Below are positions 15,427-23,936 of a stretch of 64,000 bases of DNA, piece by piece. Below the pieces are notes generated by a model. The model saw only the letters and a program-made list of their open reading frames with translations. It searched no databases and was not told where the DNA came from. Position 1 is the stretch's first letter. Every line of letters begins with the position of its first letter. The stretch is taken from contig NZ_JNYY01000009.1 of the NCBI RefSeq assembly GCF_000716785.1, forward strand, positions 370,395 to 434,394. The letters are read 5' to 3'. This DNA comes from Amycolatopsis vancoresmycina. Its GTDB lineage: Bacteria; Actinomycetota; Actinomycetes; Mycobacteriales; Pseudonocardiaceae. The position numbers were made by a program, and so were the translations under genes.

Positions 15427-17118
15427 TCAGTCCGGCAGCGTGATCGGGGCGAGGTCCGCGAAGCCGTCTCCGGGGCCCGGGTTCGCCGGATCGGTGGTTC
15501 CGCCGAAGTGGTGCAGCACGCCCCACACGGCGTTGAGCGCCGTCTGCACCGCGCCCTCGGCCCAGCCCGCCGTCCACGAGATGTCGTCGCCGGCCAGGAA
15601 CAGGCCCCGGTACCGCGGCGGCAGCTCGTCCTGCACGAAGTGCGTGAACAGCCGCTGCTGGTAGCGGTAGTGGCCGGGCAGGTTCGCCTTGAACGCGCCC
15701 ATGAAGTGCGGTTCCGCCTCCCACGACACGGTCACCGGGTCGCCGATGATGTGCCGCCGGACGTCGACACCGGGGTAGATCTCGCGCAGCGACTGCAGCA
15801 TCACCTCGACGCGCTCGCCCACCGGCAGCGGCAGCCACTTCAGCGAGTCGTCGGCCCACGTGTAGGACAGGCAGATCACCGCGGGGGCGGCCGGGTCGTC
15901 GCCGAGCAGGTACGTGCCGCGCGGCATCCGGTCGGTGAGCGTCATGCTCATCGCGTCCCGGCCGGTCTCCGGATCGCGGTCCAGCCAGAACGGCCGGTCG
16001 ACCGGCACGAACACCTTGGACGACGCCATGTAGTGCGTGCGCTCGATCGCCGTCCAGTGGTCGATCGGGAACAGCGCCTCGTCACATTCGATGTTCGACA
16101 GCAGCATCCAGCTCTGCGCGGTGAACACCGCGGCCGGGTACGTGCGGATGTGGCCTTCGGTGTCCGTCACGGTGATGTTGCCGGGTGCCGTGCGGTGCAG
16201 CCGCGCGACGCCGGGCTGCGGGCGGCCGCCGTGCAGCGTGCTCAGGCTCGTGCCCGCCGGCCAGAAAGCGATGTCTTCCGGGGCGTGCTCCCACAGCCGC
16301 AGCGGGAGCTGCCTGCTGCCGCCGGCGATGCTGCGGTGCTCGTCGTCGGCTCCGGTGTAGACCACGCGCAGGATCTCGAGGATGGAGTTCGGGAAATCGG
16401 TGTCCCAGCCACCGGTGCCGAAGCCGACCTGGCCGAAGATCTCGCGGTGGCGGAACGAGGCGAACGCGGGGGAGTCGCAGAGGAAGCCGTAGAACGTCTG
16501 GTTGTCCAGCTTCGGGACCAGGTCGTTCCACAGCCGCTTGATCGTCTTCGCGTCGCGGTCGCGGATCGCCGTCTGCATCTCGGCGAAGGAGGCGTGTTCG
16601 GCCAGTGTCCGGTCCCAGGCCGCGGCGACCTCGCGGAACACGGCGGGCAGGTCCTCGGGCGTGCGCGCGTAGTGGCTCTGCCCCTTGAGGTCCACGACGG
16701 TGCTCGGCGTCCCCGGGGCCAGCGGGTTCGGGAACGGCGTGGTCTCCAGCCCGGCCTTGTCGATGTAGTGGAACAGCGCGGTCGACGCGGGCGGGAAGCG
16801 CATCGCGCCCATTTCGGCGACGAGGTCGTCCGGGCAGCCGGGGAACCGCACGGTCCGCAGCCGCCCGCCGATCTCGGCGATCTCGTACACCACCGGCCGC
16901 AGGCCCAGTTTCATCAGCTCGTACGCGGTGACGATGCCGGAGAGGCCGCCGCCGATCACCGCGACCTCGGTGCCGTGCCGCTCGGCGGGCAGCGTGCCGA
17001 GGCCGGCGGGGTGGGCGAGGTAGTCGTCGTAGGCGAACGGGAAGTCCGGGCCGAACATCGTGATCGGGCGGCCCGCCGGGTCGTCGTGGTGGATCGCGGT
17101 CGGGACGGCGGAGGTCAT
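15427..17118 (-). CDS. davB: Lysine 2-monooxygenase (DavB-type flavoprotein)
   Basis: A 563-residue FAD amine-oxidase-fold enzyme. The N-terminus (GPDFPFAYDDYLAHPAGLG, AERHG) and the dinucleotide fold VIGGGLSG (56-61) match Pseudomonas DavB closely as I recall it, as do FGQVGFGTGGWD, SMTLTDRMPRGTY, HIIGDPVTVSWEA and AGDDISWT near the end. DavB converts L-lysine and O2 to 5-aminovaleramide, CO2 and water. The related tryptophan and phenylalanine 2-monooxygenases are the alternatives; the davA neighbour supports lysine. The ATG overlaps the davA stop (ATGA). The usual downstream davT/davD (gabT/gabD) genes are absent here. Confidence 0.82.
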   Translation of the reverse strand: MTSAVPTAIHHDDPAGRPITMFGPDFPFAYDDYLAHPAGLGTLPAERHGTEVAVIGGGLSGIVTAYELMKLGLRPVVYEIAEIGGRLRTVRFPGCPDDLVAEMGAMRFPPASTALFHYIDKAGLETTPFPNPLAPGTPSTVVDLKGQSHYARTPEDLPAVFREVAAAWDRTLAEHASFAEMQTAIRDRDAKTIKRLWNDLVPKLDNQTFYGFLCDSPAFASFRHREIFGQVGFGTGGWDTDFPNSILEILRVVYTGADDEHRSIAGGSRQLPLRLWEHAPEDIAFWPAGTSLSTLHGGRPQPGVARLHRTAPGNITVTDTEGHIRTYPAAVFTAQSWMLLSNIECDEALFPIDHWTAIERTHYMASSKVFVPVDRPFWLDRDPETGRDAMSMTLTDRMPRGTYLLGDDPAAPAVICLSYTWADDSLKWLPLPVGERVEVMLQSLREIYPGVDVRRHIIGDPVTVSWEAEPHFMGAFKANLPGHYRYQQRLFTHFVQDELPPRYRGLFLAGDDISWTAGWAEGAVQTALNAVWGVLHHFGGTTDPANPGPGDGFADLAPITLPD

Positions 17119-17858
17119 GCGGTGGTTCCTCGGTACAGTTCGGGCCGTCGGTCGGCCAGGTGGGTGTTCTCCACGCGGGACGCGGCCAGTGCGTCCCTCG
17201 TGACGTCGGCGGTGATCACTTCGGGCCCGGCGCCGGCGCGGGCGAGCACCTCGCCGGTCGGGGCCACGACGCAGGAGCGTCCGCAGTAGGTCAGCTCCTG
17301 CTCGGTGTCGCAGCGGTTCGCGTAGGCGACGAACAGCTGGCTTTCGTAGGCGCGCGCGGGCACGAGCGTGTCCGCAACGATTTCGTAGGGGCTCATCAGC
17401 GCGGTCGGCACGACCAGCAGCTCGGTGCCGGCGAGCGCGTGCGCGCGGACCAGCTCCGGGAACTCGACGTCGTAGCAGATGAGCAGCCCGACGCGGAGCC
17501 CGCCGAGGTCGGCCTGCACCACGGCTTCGTGGCCGGGGGTGAACCAGGCTTTGTCGAGGTCGCCGAAGAGATGGGTCTTGCGGTAGTTGGCGAGCCGCCG
17601 TCCGGTGCGGTCGACGAGCTGGACGCTGTTGTAGACGTGCTCGCCGTCGGTTTCCGGGTAGCCGTAGGCCAGCGCGGTGCCGGTCCGCCGGGCCAGCGCG
17701 GACATCCGGGCCGCGGTGGGGCCGTCGGCGGGCTCGGCGAGTTCGTGCGTGCGCGCGCCGATGTGGTAGCCCGTCGTGATCATCTCCGCGGTGACGACGA
17801 GGTCGGCGTCGACTGCGGGCAGGGCGTCGAGCGGGCCCTGGTGGATGGCGACCCTCAC
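17115..17858 (-). CDS. davA: 5-aminovaleramidase (DavA-type, nitrilase superfamily)
   Basis: A 247-residue carbon-nitrogen hydrolase. The Glu-Lys-Cys catalytic set is visible as AEMITTGY, YRKTHLFG and LLICYDVEFPE. GYPE and YNSVQL also resemble DavA. It would hydrolyse 5-aminovaleramide to 5-aminovalerate and ammonia, the step after DavB. It overlaps the permease stop by 4 bases (GTGA) and the davB start by 4 bases (ATGA), so the three genes form one operon, permease first. A general omega-amidase is the alternative. Confidence 0.8.
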   Translation of the reverse strand: MRVAIHQGPLDALPAVDADLVVTAEMITTGYHIGARTHELAEPADGPTAARMSALARRTGTALAYGYPETDGEHVYNSVQLVDRTGRRLANYRKTHLFGDLDKAWFTPGHEAVVQADLGGLRVGLLICYDVEFPELVRAHALAGTELLVVPTALMSPYEIVADTLVPARAYESQLFVAYANRCDTEQELTYCGRSCVVAPTGEVLARAGAGPEVITADVTRDALAASRVENTHLADRRPELYRGTTA

Positions 17859-19246
17859 GCGAGCCTCGACCGCCGGATCCCGTAGCCGAAGTAGATCAGC
17901 AGGCCCAGCGCCATCCAGCCGCCGAAGACGACCCAGGTGGCGCCGTCGAGGCTGAGCATCATGTACCCGCAGCACAGCACGCCCAGGATCGGCGTGACCG
18001 GCGCGAACGGGACGCGGAACGACCGCGGGGCGTCCGGCTGGCGGCGGCGCAGCAGCAGGACCGCGACGTTGACCAGGCCGAAGGCGAAGAGCGTGCCGAT
18101 GCTGGTCGCGTCGGCCAGCTTCCCGAGCGGGATGAAGGCGGCCAGCGCCGCGACGAAGGCCGAGACGACCAGGGTGTTGATCCGCGGCGAGCCGGACTTC
18201 GCGTCCACTTTGGACAGCGCGGGCGGGACCAGTCCGTCGCGGGACATCGCGAACAGGATCCTGGTCTGTCCGTACAGGACGGTCAGCACGACGCTGGAGA
18301 TCGCCACGATCGCGCCGACGGCCAGCAGCCCGGCCCAGAACGGGTTGTCCGAGACGACGTCGAGCACGTGCGAGAGCGCGGCCTCCTGGCCGTCGAACTG
18401 CTGCCACGGCAGCGCGCCGACGGCGGCCACGGCGACCAGGCAGTACAGCACGGTCACGATGCCCAGGGAGAGCAGGATCGCCCGCGGCAGGTCGCGCTGC
18501 GGGTTCTTCGCCTCCTCGCCGGCGGTCGAGGCGGCGTCGAAGCCGATGTAGGAGAAGAACAGCTTGGCCCCGCCCGCGCTCAGCCCGGCCAGCCCGAGCG
18601 GCAGGAACGGCGTGAAGTTCTTCGCCTGCACCGCGCTGAAGGCGATCGCGCAGAACAGCACCAGCGTGCCGATCTTGACCGCGACCATGACCGCGTTGGC
18701 CCGCGCGCTTTCCTTGGCCCCGGAGAGCAGCAGGAGCATCGCGAGGACGACGACGAGGATCGCGGGCACGTTGACCACCCCGCCCGAGCCGGGCGGCTGG
18801 CTCAGCGCGTCCGGGATGGCGAAGCCGAAGGCCAGCCGCAGCAGTTCGTTGAGGTACTGGCCCCAGCCGACCGCGACGGAGGCGACCGAGACGCCGTATT
18901 CGAGCACCAGGCACCACCCGCAGACCCAGGCGACCAGCTCGCCGAGCGTGGCGTAGGCGTAGGAGTAGGACGAACCGGACAGCGGGATCATCCCGGCGAG
19001 CTCGGCGTAGGACAGCGCCGAGAACAACGCGGTGATGCCGGCGAGCACGAACGAGAGCACCACGGCCGGTCCGGCCACCGGGACGGCCTCGCCCAGCACG
19101 ACGAAGATGCCGCTGCCCAGCGTGGCCCCGATGCTGAGCATGGTGAGCTGCCCGAGGCCGAGCGACCGCTTCAACGTGCCATGATCACCTTCGGCGACGA
19201 GGTCGGCGACCGGTTTCCGCCGCAGCGTCGCGGCTCGCAAAGTCAT
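17855..19246 (-). CDS. APC-superfamily cationic amino acid permease
   Basis: A 463-residue integral membrane protein with about 12 hydrophobic helices. The N-terminal landmark is SIGATLGSGIFVVLGEA, and FFSYIGFDAASTAGEEAKNP in helix 6 is typical of the cationic amino acid transporter (CAT) branch. It leads the operon with davA and davB, so lysine uptake is the natural inference. The ATG is preceded by TACCGT seven bases upstream with no ribosome site, suggesting a leaderless mRNA, and by a long palindrome ~60 bases upstream. Confidence 0.85.
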   Translation of the reverse strand: MTLRAATLRRKPVADLVAEGDHGTLKRSLGLGQLTMLSIGATLGSGIFVVLGEAVPVAGPAVVLSFVLAGITALFSALSYAELAGMIPLSGSSYSYAYATLGELVAWVCGWCLVLEYGVSVASVAVGWGQYLNELLRLAFGFAIPDALSQPPGSGGVVNVPAILVVVLAMLLLLSGAKESARANAVMVAVKIGTLVLFCAIAFSAVQAKNFTPFLPLGLAGLSAGGAKLFFSYIGFDAASTAGEEAKNPQRDLPRAILLSLGIVTVLYCLVAVAAVGALPWQQFDGQEAALSHVLDVVSDNPFWAGLLAVGAIVAISSVVLTVLYGQTRILFAMSRDGLVPPALSKVDAKSGSPRINTLVVSAFVAALAAFIPLGKLADATSIGTLFAFGLVNVAVLLLRRRQPDAPRSFRVPFAPVTPILGVLCCGYMMLSLDGATWVVFGGWMALGLLIYFGYGIRRSRLA

Positions 19247-19253
19247 GCCGACG

Positions 19254-19259
19254 ACGGTA
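19254..19259 (-). promoter_or_regulatory. -10 element of leaderless permease operon
   Basis: TACCGT (minus strand) ends 7 bases before the permease ATG. Confidence 0.5.
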
Positions 19260-19293
19260 ACGGTCGTCTTCGGAGCACAAAACAGGAGAACAT

Positions 19294-19339
19294 TGCGCGT
19301 ACAGATGAATCACAGGTGATTCATTGCACAGTATGCGCA
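19294..19339. promoter_or_regulatory. Nested palindromic operator upstream of the lysine operon
   Basis: Inner perfect inverted repeat ATGAATCAC-AG-GTGATTCAT (19305-19324). Outer near-perfect arms TGCGCGTAC (19294-19302) and GTATGCGCA (19331-19339, one mismatch) have a centre only 2 bases away. It sits in the 218-base divergent gap between the permease and the SCO6745-like gene. Size and symmetry fit a TetR or GntR type repressor site. Confidence 0.6.
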
Positions 19340-19464
19340 GATCATGGCGATTCGTTCCGAGCCGCAAATTTCCCGGGCGGACGATGTCGGATCGTGGGTG
19401 GGCCGTTCGTGGAGGGGGTGAGCGGCCGCCACGAGGGCGCCGCCGGACCCGCAGGGGGAAGAAG

Positions 19465-20286
19465 ATGCCCGTCGCCCGCCGCATGTACGACCTGGTCGAG
19501 CCGATCGGCCTGGTGCCCTACTTCGCCGACGAGTCGGACGAGGCCCTGCTGGCGCTGGGCCTGCGCAACGTGTGGGACGCCTACTTCGCAGGCCGGGCCG
19601 CGCCGCTCGGGCGCGGGGTGCCGGCGGAGGTCGTCCACGCGATCTTCTACAACTTCGCCCCCGGCGAAGTCGCCCGGCACCTGCCGAAGGTCTGGGAGCT
19701 GACCACGCCGGAGGCGGCCCTCGCCGCCCGCGAGCGGGGGTGCGTGGCCGGGATGCGGCGGATCCTCGGCGACCTGGCCGACGACCCCGCCGTCACCCGC
19801 GCCGCCGACCTGCTGCTCAAGGCGGCGACCAGCGCACCGGTCGAGGGACGTCCCCTCTTCGCCGCCCTGCGCACGATCCCGGTCCCGGAGGAGCCGGTGG
19901 CCCGGCTCTGGCACGCGGCGACCCTGCTGCGCGAGCACCGCGGCGACGGCCACACCGTCGCCCTGGTGGCCGAAGGCATCGGCGGGACCGAAGCCCACGT
20001 GCTCCACTCCCTGTCCATCGACCTCCCCGCGAAGGACTTCGGCCGGGTCTGGCACCTGCCCGCCGCGCAGCTGGAAGCGGTCATCGACGGCATGCGCAAC
20101 CGCGGCCTCATCGGCCCCGACGGCTGGCTCACCCCCGACGGCCACGCCACCAAGGAACGCGTCGAAGCCCTGACCGACCGCCTCGCCGAAGCCCCCTACA
20201 ACGCCCTGACCCCCACCGAACTGGACAACCTCATCACCGACCTCGACCCGATCTCCAAGCTCTTCCGGGCCACCTTCCCGATGTAG
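19465..20286 (+). CDS. SCO6745-family protein
   Basis: A 273-residue soluble protein of the actinobacterial SCO6745 family (function not established). Landmarks: RRMYDLVEPIGLVPYFADES at the start, AIFYNFAPGEVARHLPKVW, and a C-terminal winged-helix-like part (LEAVIDGMRNRGLIGPDGWL). The ATG has AGGGGGAA upstream. It is divergent from the lysine operon and shares its palindromic gap. It ends just before a long perfect hairpin. Confidence 0.7.
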   Translation: MPVARRMYDLVEPIGLVPYFADESDEALLALGLRNVWDAYFAGRAAPLGRGVPAEVVHAIFYNFAPGEVARHLPKVWELTTPEAALAARERGCVAGMRRILGDLADDPAVTRAADLLLKAATSAPVEGRPLFAALRTIPVPEEPVARLWHAATLLREHRGDGHTVALVAEGIGGTEAHVLHSLSIDLPAKDFGRVWHLPAAQLEAVIDGMRNRGLIGPDGWLTPDGHATKERVEALTDRLAEAPYNALTPTELDNLITDLDPISKLFRATFPM

Positions 20287-20287
20287 C

Positions 20288-20335
20288 GGTCGTGAGTGGT
20301 AAGGCGGGTTAGAACCCGCCTTACCACTCACGACC
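20288..20335. terminator. Long perfect hairpin, GTTAGAAC-loop family
   Basis: A 21-bp perfect stem (20288-20308 with 20315-20335) with loop TTAGAA. It lies between convergent genes, one base after the upstream stop. The outer sequence CGTGAGTG...CACTCACGAC, the loop GGTTAGAAC and the following AGCNGCGGCAGACC recur at 34.2 kb with a different mid-stem. Confidence 0.8.
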
Positions 20336-20351
20336 AGCTGCGGCAGACCAC

Positions 20352-21644
20352 TCAGGCGGGGTCGGCCACGGTGGGTTCGGCGGCCGGGAGGAGGAGGGTG
20401 AACGTCGGCGGGCACGGGCGGCTGAGGCGGAGGCGGCCGCCTTCGGCTTCGGCGAGGCCGCGGGCCAGGCGCAGGCCGATGCCGTGGCCGGTCGGCACCG
20501 TCGCGAACGGGTCCGTTTCACCCAGGTCGGAGCCTTCGTCCGCGACGTCGATGGCGAGCGCGTCGCCCGCGTCGCGGGCCACCACCGTGACCGTGCCGCG
20601 GCCGTGCGTCACCGCGTTGTCCAGCAGGACGCCGAGGACCTGACGGACCGCCGCGGCCGCCACGTGCGCCGGTGGCGGGTCCTCGCGGACGATCCGCAAG
20701 GCGCGTCCCTGCGGCTGGAGCAGCGCTTCGCCGGCCTGGCGGACCTCTTCCAGGAGGGCCCCGAGGGCCAGCTCGGCGCGCGGGGCCCGGCGTTCCCGGC
20801 CCAGTGCCAGCAGGTCCTCGATGGTGCGTTCCAGCCGGTCGGCGGAAGCGATGCCGGCGCGGATCGCCGCGTACGGGTCCGCGGCCGGGGTCTCCAGCGC
20901 GGCCTCCAGCTGCAGGCGCAGCCCGGTCAGCGGCGTGCGCAGCTGGTGCGACGCCTCCGCGGAGAACGCGCGCTCGCGCTCGAGGGTCTCGCCGATCCGG
21001 GCCGCGGTGGCGTCCAGCGTCTCGCCGACCTGGTCGATCTCGGGGATGCCCGCGCGCGGCGACCGGGCGGTGAAGTCGCCGTCGCCGAGCCGCCCGGCCG
21101 CCGCGGCGAGCTCCTCCAGCGGCCGGACGAGCCGCGTGGTGAACCGGCGGGCCAGCAGCCAGCTGACCCCGATCGCCGCGATCGCGAGCCCGGCCATCCC
21201 GAGCCAGGTCAGCAGGACCCGCAGCCGCAGTTCCGACATCGGCCGGGCGGCGCGGATCACGCCGGTCACCCGCGAGCCGCTCAGCACCGGGACCGCCAGC
21301 ACGACCTCCTCGCCCTCCTGCTCGACGGCCACGTCCACGGTGGCGCTCGCGGCGAGCCGCTCGGCCGTGCCGGCGACGGCGGGCCCGTAGCCGGCCAGGC
21401 GCTGCCCGCCGGCGGTGTAGACCCCGACCTGGGCGTCGTCGTCATCGGGGCGCGGCAGCACCGGCGCCAGGCCCGCGTTCAGCTCGTGCGACACGGCGAG
21501 CGCGACGATGTCGGCCGCGCGCTCCAGCTCCGCCTTCGTGTCGTCGCGGTAGTACTGCATCACCGCGATGCCCAGCGGCAGCGCGAAGAGCGCGGTCGCG
21601 ACCAGGGCGGCCAGCACCGTCAGCGAGATGATCCGGCGGCGCAC
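20352..21644 (-). CDS. Two-component sensor histidine kinase
   Basis: A 430-residue membrane kinase. Two hydrophobic helices (~8-28 and ~142-164) flank a ~110-residue extracellular sensor. HAMP follows, then the H-box EASHQLRTPL (His233) and an ATPase domain. The N-box is LLDNAVTHG and the G-box GIGLRLARGLAEAEGG. It is two bases downstream of its response regulator, so the pair is one operon. The signal is unknown. GTG start. Confidence 0.85.
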   Translation of the reverse strand: MRRRIISLTVLAALVATALFALPLGIAVMQYYRDDTKAELERAADIVALAVSHELNAGLAPVLPRPDDDDAQVGVYTAGGQRLAGYGPAVAGTAERLAASATVDVAVEQEGEEVVLAVPVLSGSRVTGVIRAARPMSELRLRVLLTWLGMAGLAIAAIGVSWLLARRFTTRLVRPLEELAAAAGRLGDGDFTARSPRAGIPEIDQVGETLDATAARIGETLERERAFSAEASHQLRTPLTGLRLQLEAALETPAADPYAAIRAGIASADRLERTIEDLLALGRERRAPRAELALGALLEEVRQAGEALLQPQGRALRIVREDPPPAHVAAAAVRQVLGVLLDNAVTHGRGTVTVVARDAGDALAIDVADEGSDLGETDPFATVPTGHGIGLRLARGLAEAEGGRLRLSRPCPPTFTLLLPAAEPTVADPA

Positions 21645-21646
21645 GG

Positions 21647-22357
21647 CTACCCTTCGGCGGCGGTCCGGGCCGGGTCCTCCAGCCGGTAGCCGTGCCCGCG
21701 CAGGGTGGCGATCCGCGGCACCTCGTCGTCGGGCCCGGCGGCCGCGGCCAGCTTGCGGCGCACCGCCGCGATGTGCACGTCCAGGGTCTTCGTCGAGCCG
21801 TACCAGTGCGCGTCCCAGACCTCGGACATCAGCGTCTCCCGGCTGACGGCGACCCCCGGCTGCTCGGCCAGCCGCGCCAGCAGGTCGAACTCCTTGGCGC
21901 GCAGCACCACCTCGCGCCCGCCCAGGGTGGCGCGGCGGCCGGCGATGTCGACGGTCAGCCCGCCGACGGTCACCGGCGGCCGGGCCCCGGCGGGCGCGCC
22001 GCGCCGCAGGTGCGCCCGCACCCTGGCCAGCAGCTCGCCCAGCCGGATCGGCTTGGTGAGGTAGTCGTCCGCGCCGGCGTCGAGGCCGACGACGACGTCC
22101 ATCTCCTCCTGCCGCGCGGTGAGGATCACCAGCACCGCGGCGGGCAGCGCGGCCCGCAGCCGACGGCAGACCTCGACGCCGTCGAGGTCGGGCAGGCCGA
22201 GGTCGAGCAGCACGAGGTCGAAGTCCCCGGCGTCGGCGGCCTGCAGGGCGGTCCGCCCGTCGCGGCGCCAGCACACCTGGTGACCGTGCAGCCGCAGGGT
22301 CGATTCGAGCACGCTGCCGATCGCCGCGTCGTCTTCCACCACCAGCAGGTTCGGCAT
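21647..22357 (-). CDS. OmpR/PhoB-type response regulator
   Basis: A 236-residue regulator: receiver domain (VVEDD at the start, phospho-acceptor Asp52 in LLDLGLPD, then ILTARQE and DYLTKPI) and a C-terminal winged helix (TLMSEVWD, KTLDVHIAAVRRKL, RGHGYRLE). It would be phosphorylated by the adjacent kinase. First gene of the two-gene operon. Confidence 0.88.
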   Translation of the reverse strand: MPNLLVVEDDAAIGSVLESTLRLHGHQVCWRRDGRTALQAADAGDFDLVLLDLGLPDLDGVEVCRRLRAALPAAVLVILTARQEEMDVVVGLDAGADDYLTKPIRLGELLARVRAHLRRGAPAGARPPVTVGGLTVDIAGRRATLGGREVVLRAKEFDLLARLAEQPGVAVSRETLMSEVWDAHWYGSTKTLDVHIAAVRRKLAAAAGPDDEVPRIATLRGHGYRLEDPARTAAEG

Positions 22358-22404
22358 GCCGGGCAGCCTAACCAACGACCCGCCGGGTTCCGGCCACTTG
22401 TGGC

Positions 22405-23067
22405 CTATTCCGCCCGCGTCCCGAGGCCGATCTGCGATATCCGCAGCGCGGCGGCGGTGACGGCGTCGGTGAACGCGGCGGCTTCGCCGGGGCCGAACCG
22501 GCTGCTCGGGCCGGTGACCGCCAGTGCCGCCAGCACCCGCCCGTCGCCGTCGAGCACCGGCGCGGCGACGCTGGACGCGCCGGCCTCGGGCTCGCCGTGG
22601 CTGACCGCGGCCCCCTCGGTGCCGTCGAGGACCCGCCCGGCGGCCCCGGAGCCGAGCGGCAGCTCGTCCCCGACCCGCCCGACGTGCCGGATGGCCAGCG
22701 GGCCCTCCTGCTGGGCCACGCAGACCAGCACCGACGTGCTGCGCACGTAGAGGTTCACCGTCTCCCGGCACTCGCGGGCCAGGTCCCGCAGCACCTGGCG
22801 GACCGGCTCGGGCAGCTGCCACGCCGTGTTCGCCAGCTGCGCCCACCGCAGCATCCCGGGCCCGACGGTGATCCGCCCGTCCGGCCGGGTCCAGAGCAGG
22901 CCGCGCTGTTCGCAGGTGGCGACCAGGCGCAGCACGGTCGTCTTCGCCAGCCCGCTGGCCGCGGTGAGGTCCTTGACCGCCCAGGTCCGCCGGTGTTCGG
23001 TGAAGAGGGCGAGCAGGTCGAACGCGCGCAGCACGCTCCGGACCGTTCCGTCGTCTTCCGGCTTCAT
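22405..23067 (-). CDS. IclR-family regulator
   Basis: A 220-residue protein. N-terminal winged HTH (VRSVLRAFDLLALFTEHRRT, KDLTAASGLAKTTVLRLVA) and a GAF-like effector domain (LYVRSTSVLVCVAQQEGP through the C-terminus). The ATG is 53 bases after the isomerase stop, same strand, so it may be the last gene of the LacI/DUF993 locus and add a second layer of control. Confidence 0.85.
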   Translation of the reverse strand: MKPEDDGTVRSVLRAFDLLALFTEHRRTWAVKDLTAASGLAKTTVLRLVATCEQRGLLWTRPDGRITVGPGMLRWAQLANTAWQLPEPVRQVLRDLARECRETVNLYVRSTSVLVCVAQQEGPLAIRHVGRVGDELPLGSGAAGRVLDGTEGAAVSHGEPEAGASSVAAPVLDGDGRVLAALAVTGPSSRFGPGEAAAFTDAVTAAALRISQIGLGTRAE

Positions 23068-23120
23068 CGAGCGACTCCCCGTCCGCCTGGTGGACCCAGA
23101 ATACCGCCAGGCGGACCGGG

Positions 23121-23936
23121 TCAGGCCACGTATCGCTCGAATGCCGCAACGGTCTCGGCGAGCACCTCCGCCCCCGGGCGGGCCCACAGCCCGGCGTTGA
23201 ACACCTCGACCTCGATCGGCCCGGTGTAGCCCGCGGCTTCGACGGCCGCGCGCAGCCGCCGGTGGTCGATCGGGCCGTCGCCGGGCAGCGCGCGGCCCAG
23301 CAGCGGGTCGGGCAGCGGCACCAGGACGTCACAGACGTGGAACCCGGCGATGCGCCCGGCGGCCGCGGCGATCGACGCCTCGATCCGCGGGTCCCACCAG
23401 ACGTGGAACTCGTCCACGACCACGCCGACCTGCTCGGCCGGGTGCTCGGCCGCGATCGCCAGCGCCTGGTCCACAGTGGACAGCACCGACCGGTCCGCGC
23501 ACTGCATCGGGTGCAGCGGCTCCAGGCCGAGCCGGACCCCGCGCTCCCCGGCGTACGGCGCCAGCTCGCCGACGGCGTCCGCGACCCGCTGCCGGGACGC
23601 GGGCAGGTCGTTGCCGGCGACCCCGCCGACGACCAGCACGAGCACGCCGGCCCCGAGCGCGGCGGCTTCGTCGATCGCCTCACGGGTCTGCGTGACTCCG
23701 TCCACAGGGGACCCTTCCGGCGTCACGCCGGTGAAGAACCCGCCGCGGCACAACGACGACACCCGCACGCCGTGCGCCTTGAGCAGGCGGGCGGCGGCGC
23801 CGACGCCGGTTTCGGCGACCTTGTCGCGCCACAGCCCGATCCAGCCGACGCCCGCGGCGGCGCAGCCGGCCACCGCCTCCGGCAGCGACCAGGACTTCGT
23901 GGTGATCTGGTTGAGGCTCAGCCGGGGATCCATCAC
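23121..23936 (-). CDS. TIM-barrel sugar phosphate isomerase/epimerase family protein
   Basis: A 271-residue xylose-isomerase-like TIM barrel (LGLEPLHPMQ, GVVVDEFHVWW, GFHVCDV, IEVEVFN). The Glu, Asp, His and Glu residues at these strand ends fit a metal site. Such proteins isomerise or epimerise sugars or sugar acids. The start is either GTG 23936 (4-base GTGA overlap with the upstream stop) or ATG 23933. Coupled to the DUF993 gene, it probably acts in the same sugar-derived pathway. Confidence 0.8.
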   Translation of the reverse strand: MMDPRLSLNQITTKSWSLPEAVAGCAAAGVGWIGLWRDKVAETGVGAAARLLKAHGVRVSSLCRGGFFTGVTPEGSPVDGVTQTREAIDEAAALGAGVLVLVVGGVAGNDLPASRQRVADAVGELAPYAGERGVRLGLEPLHPMQCADRSVLSTVDQALAIAAEHPAEQVGVVVDEFHVWWDPRIEASIAAAAGRIAGFHVCDVLVPLPDPLLGRALPGDGPIDHRRLRAAVEAAGYTGPIEVEVFNAGLWARPGAEVLAETVAAFERYVA

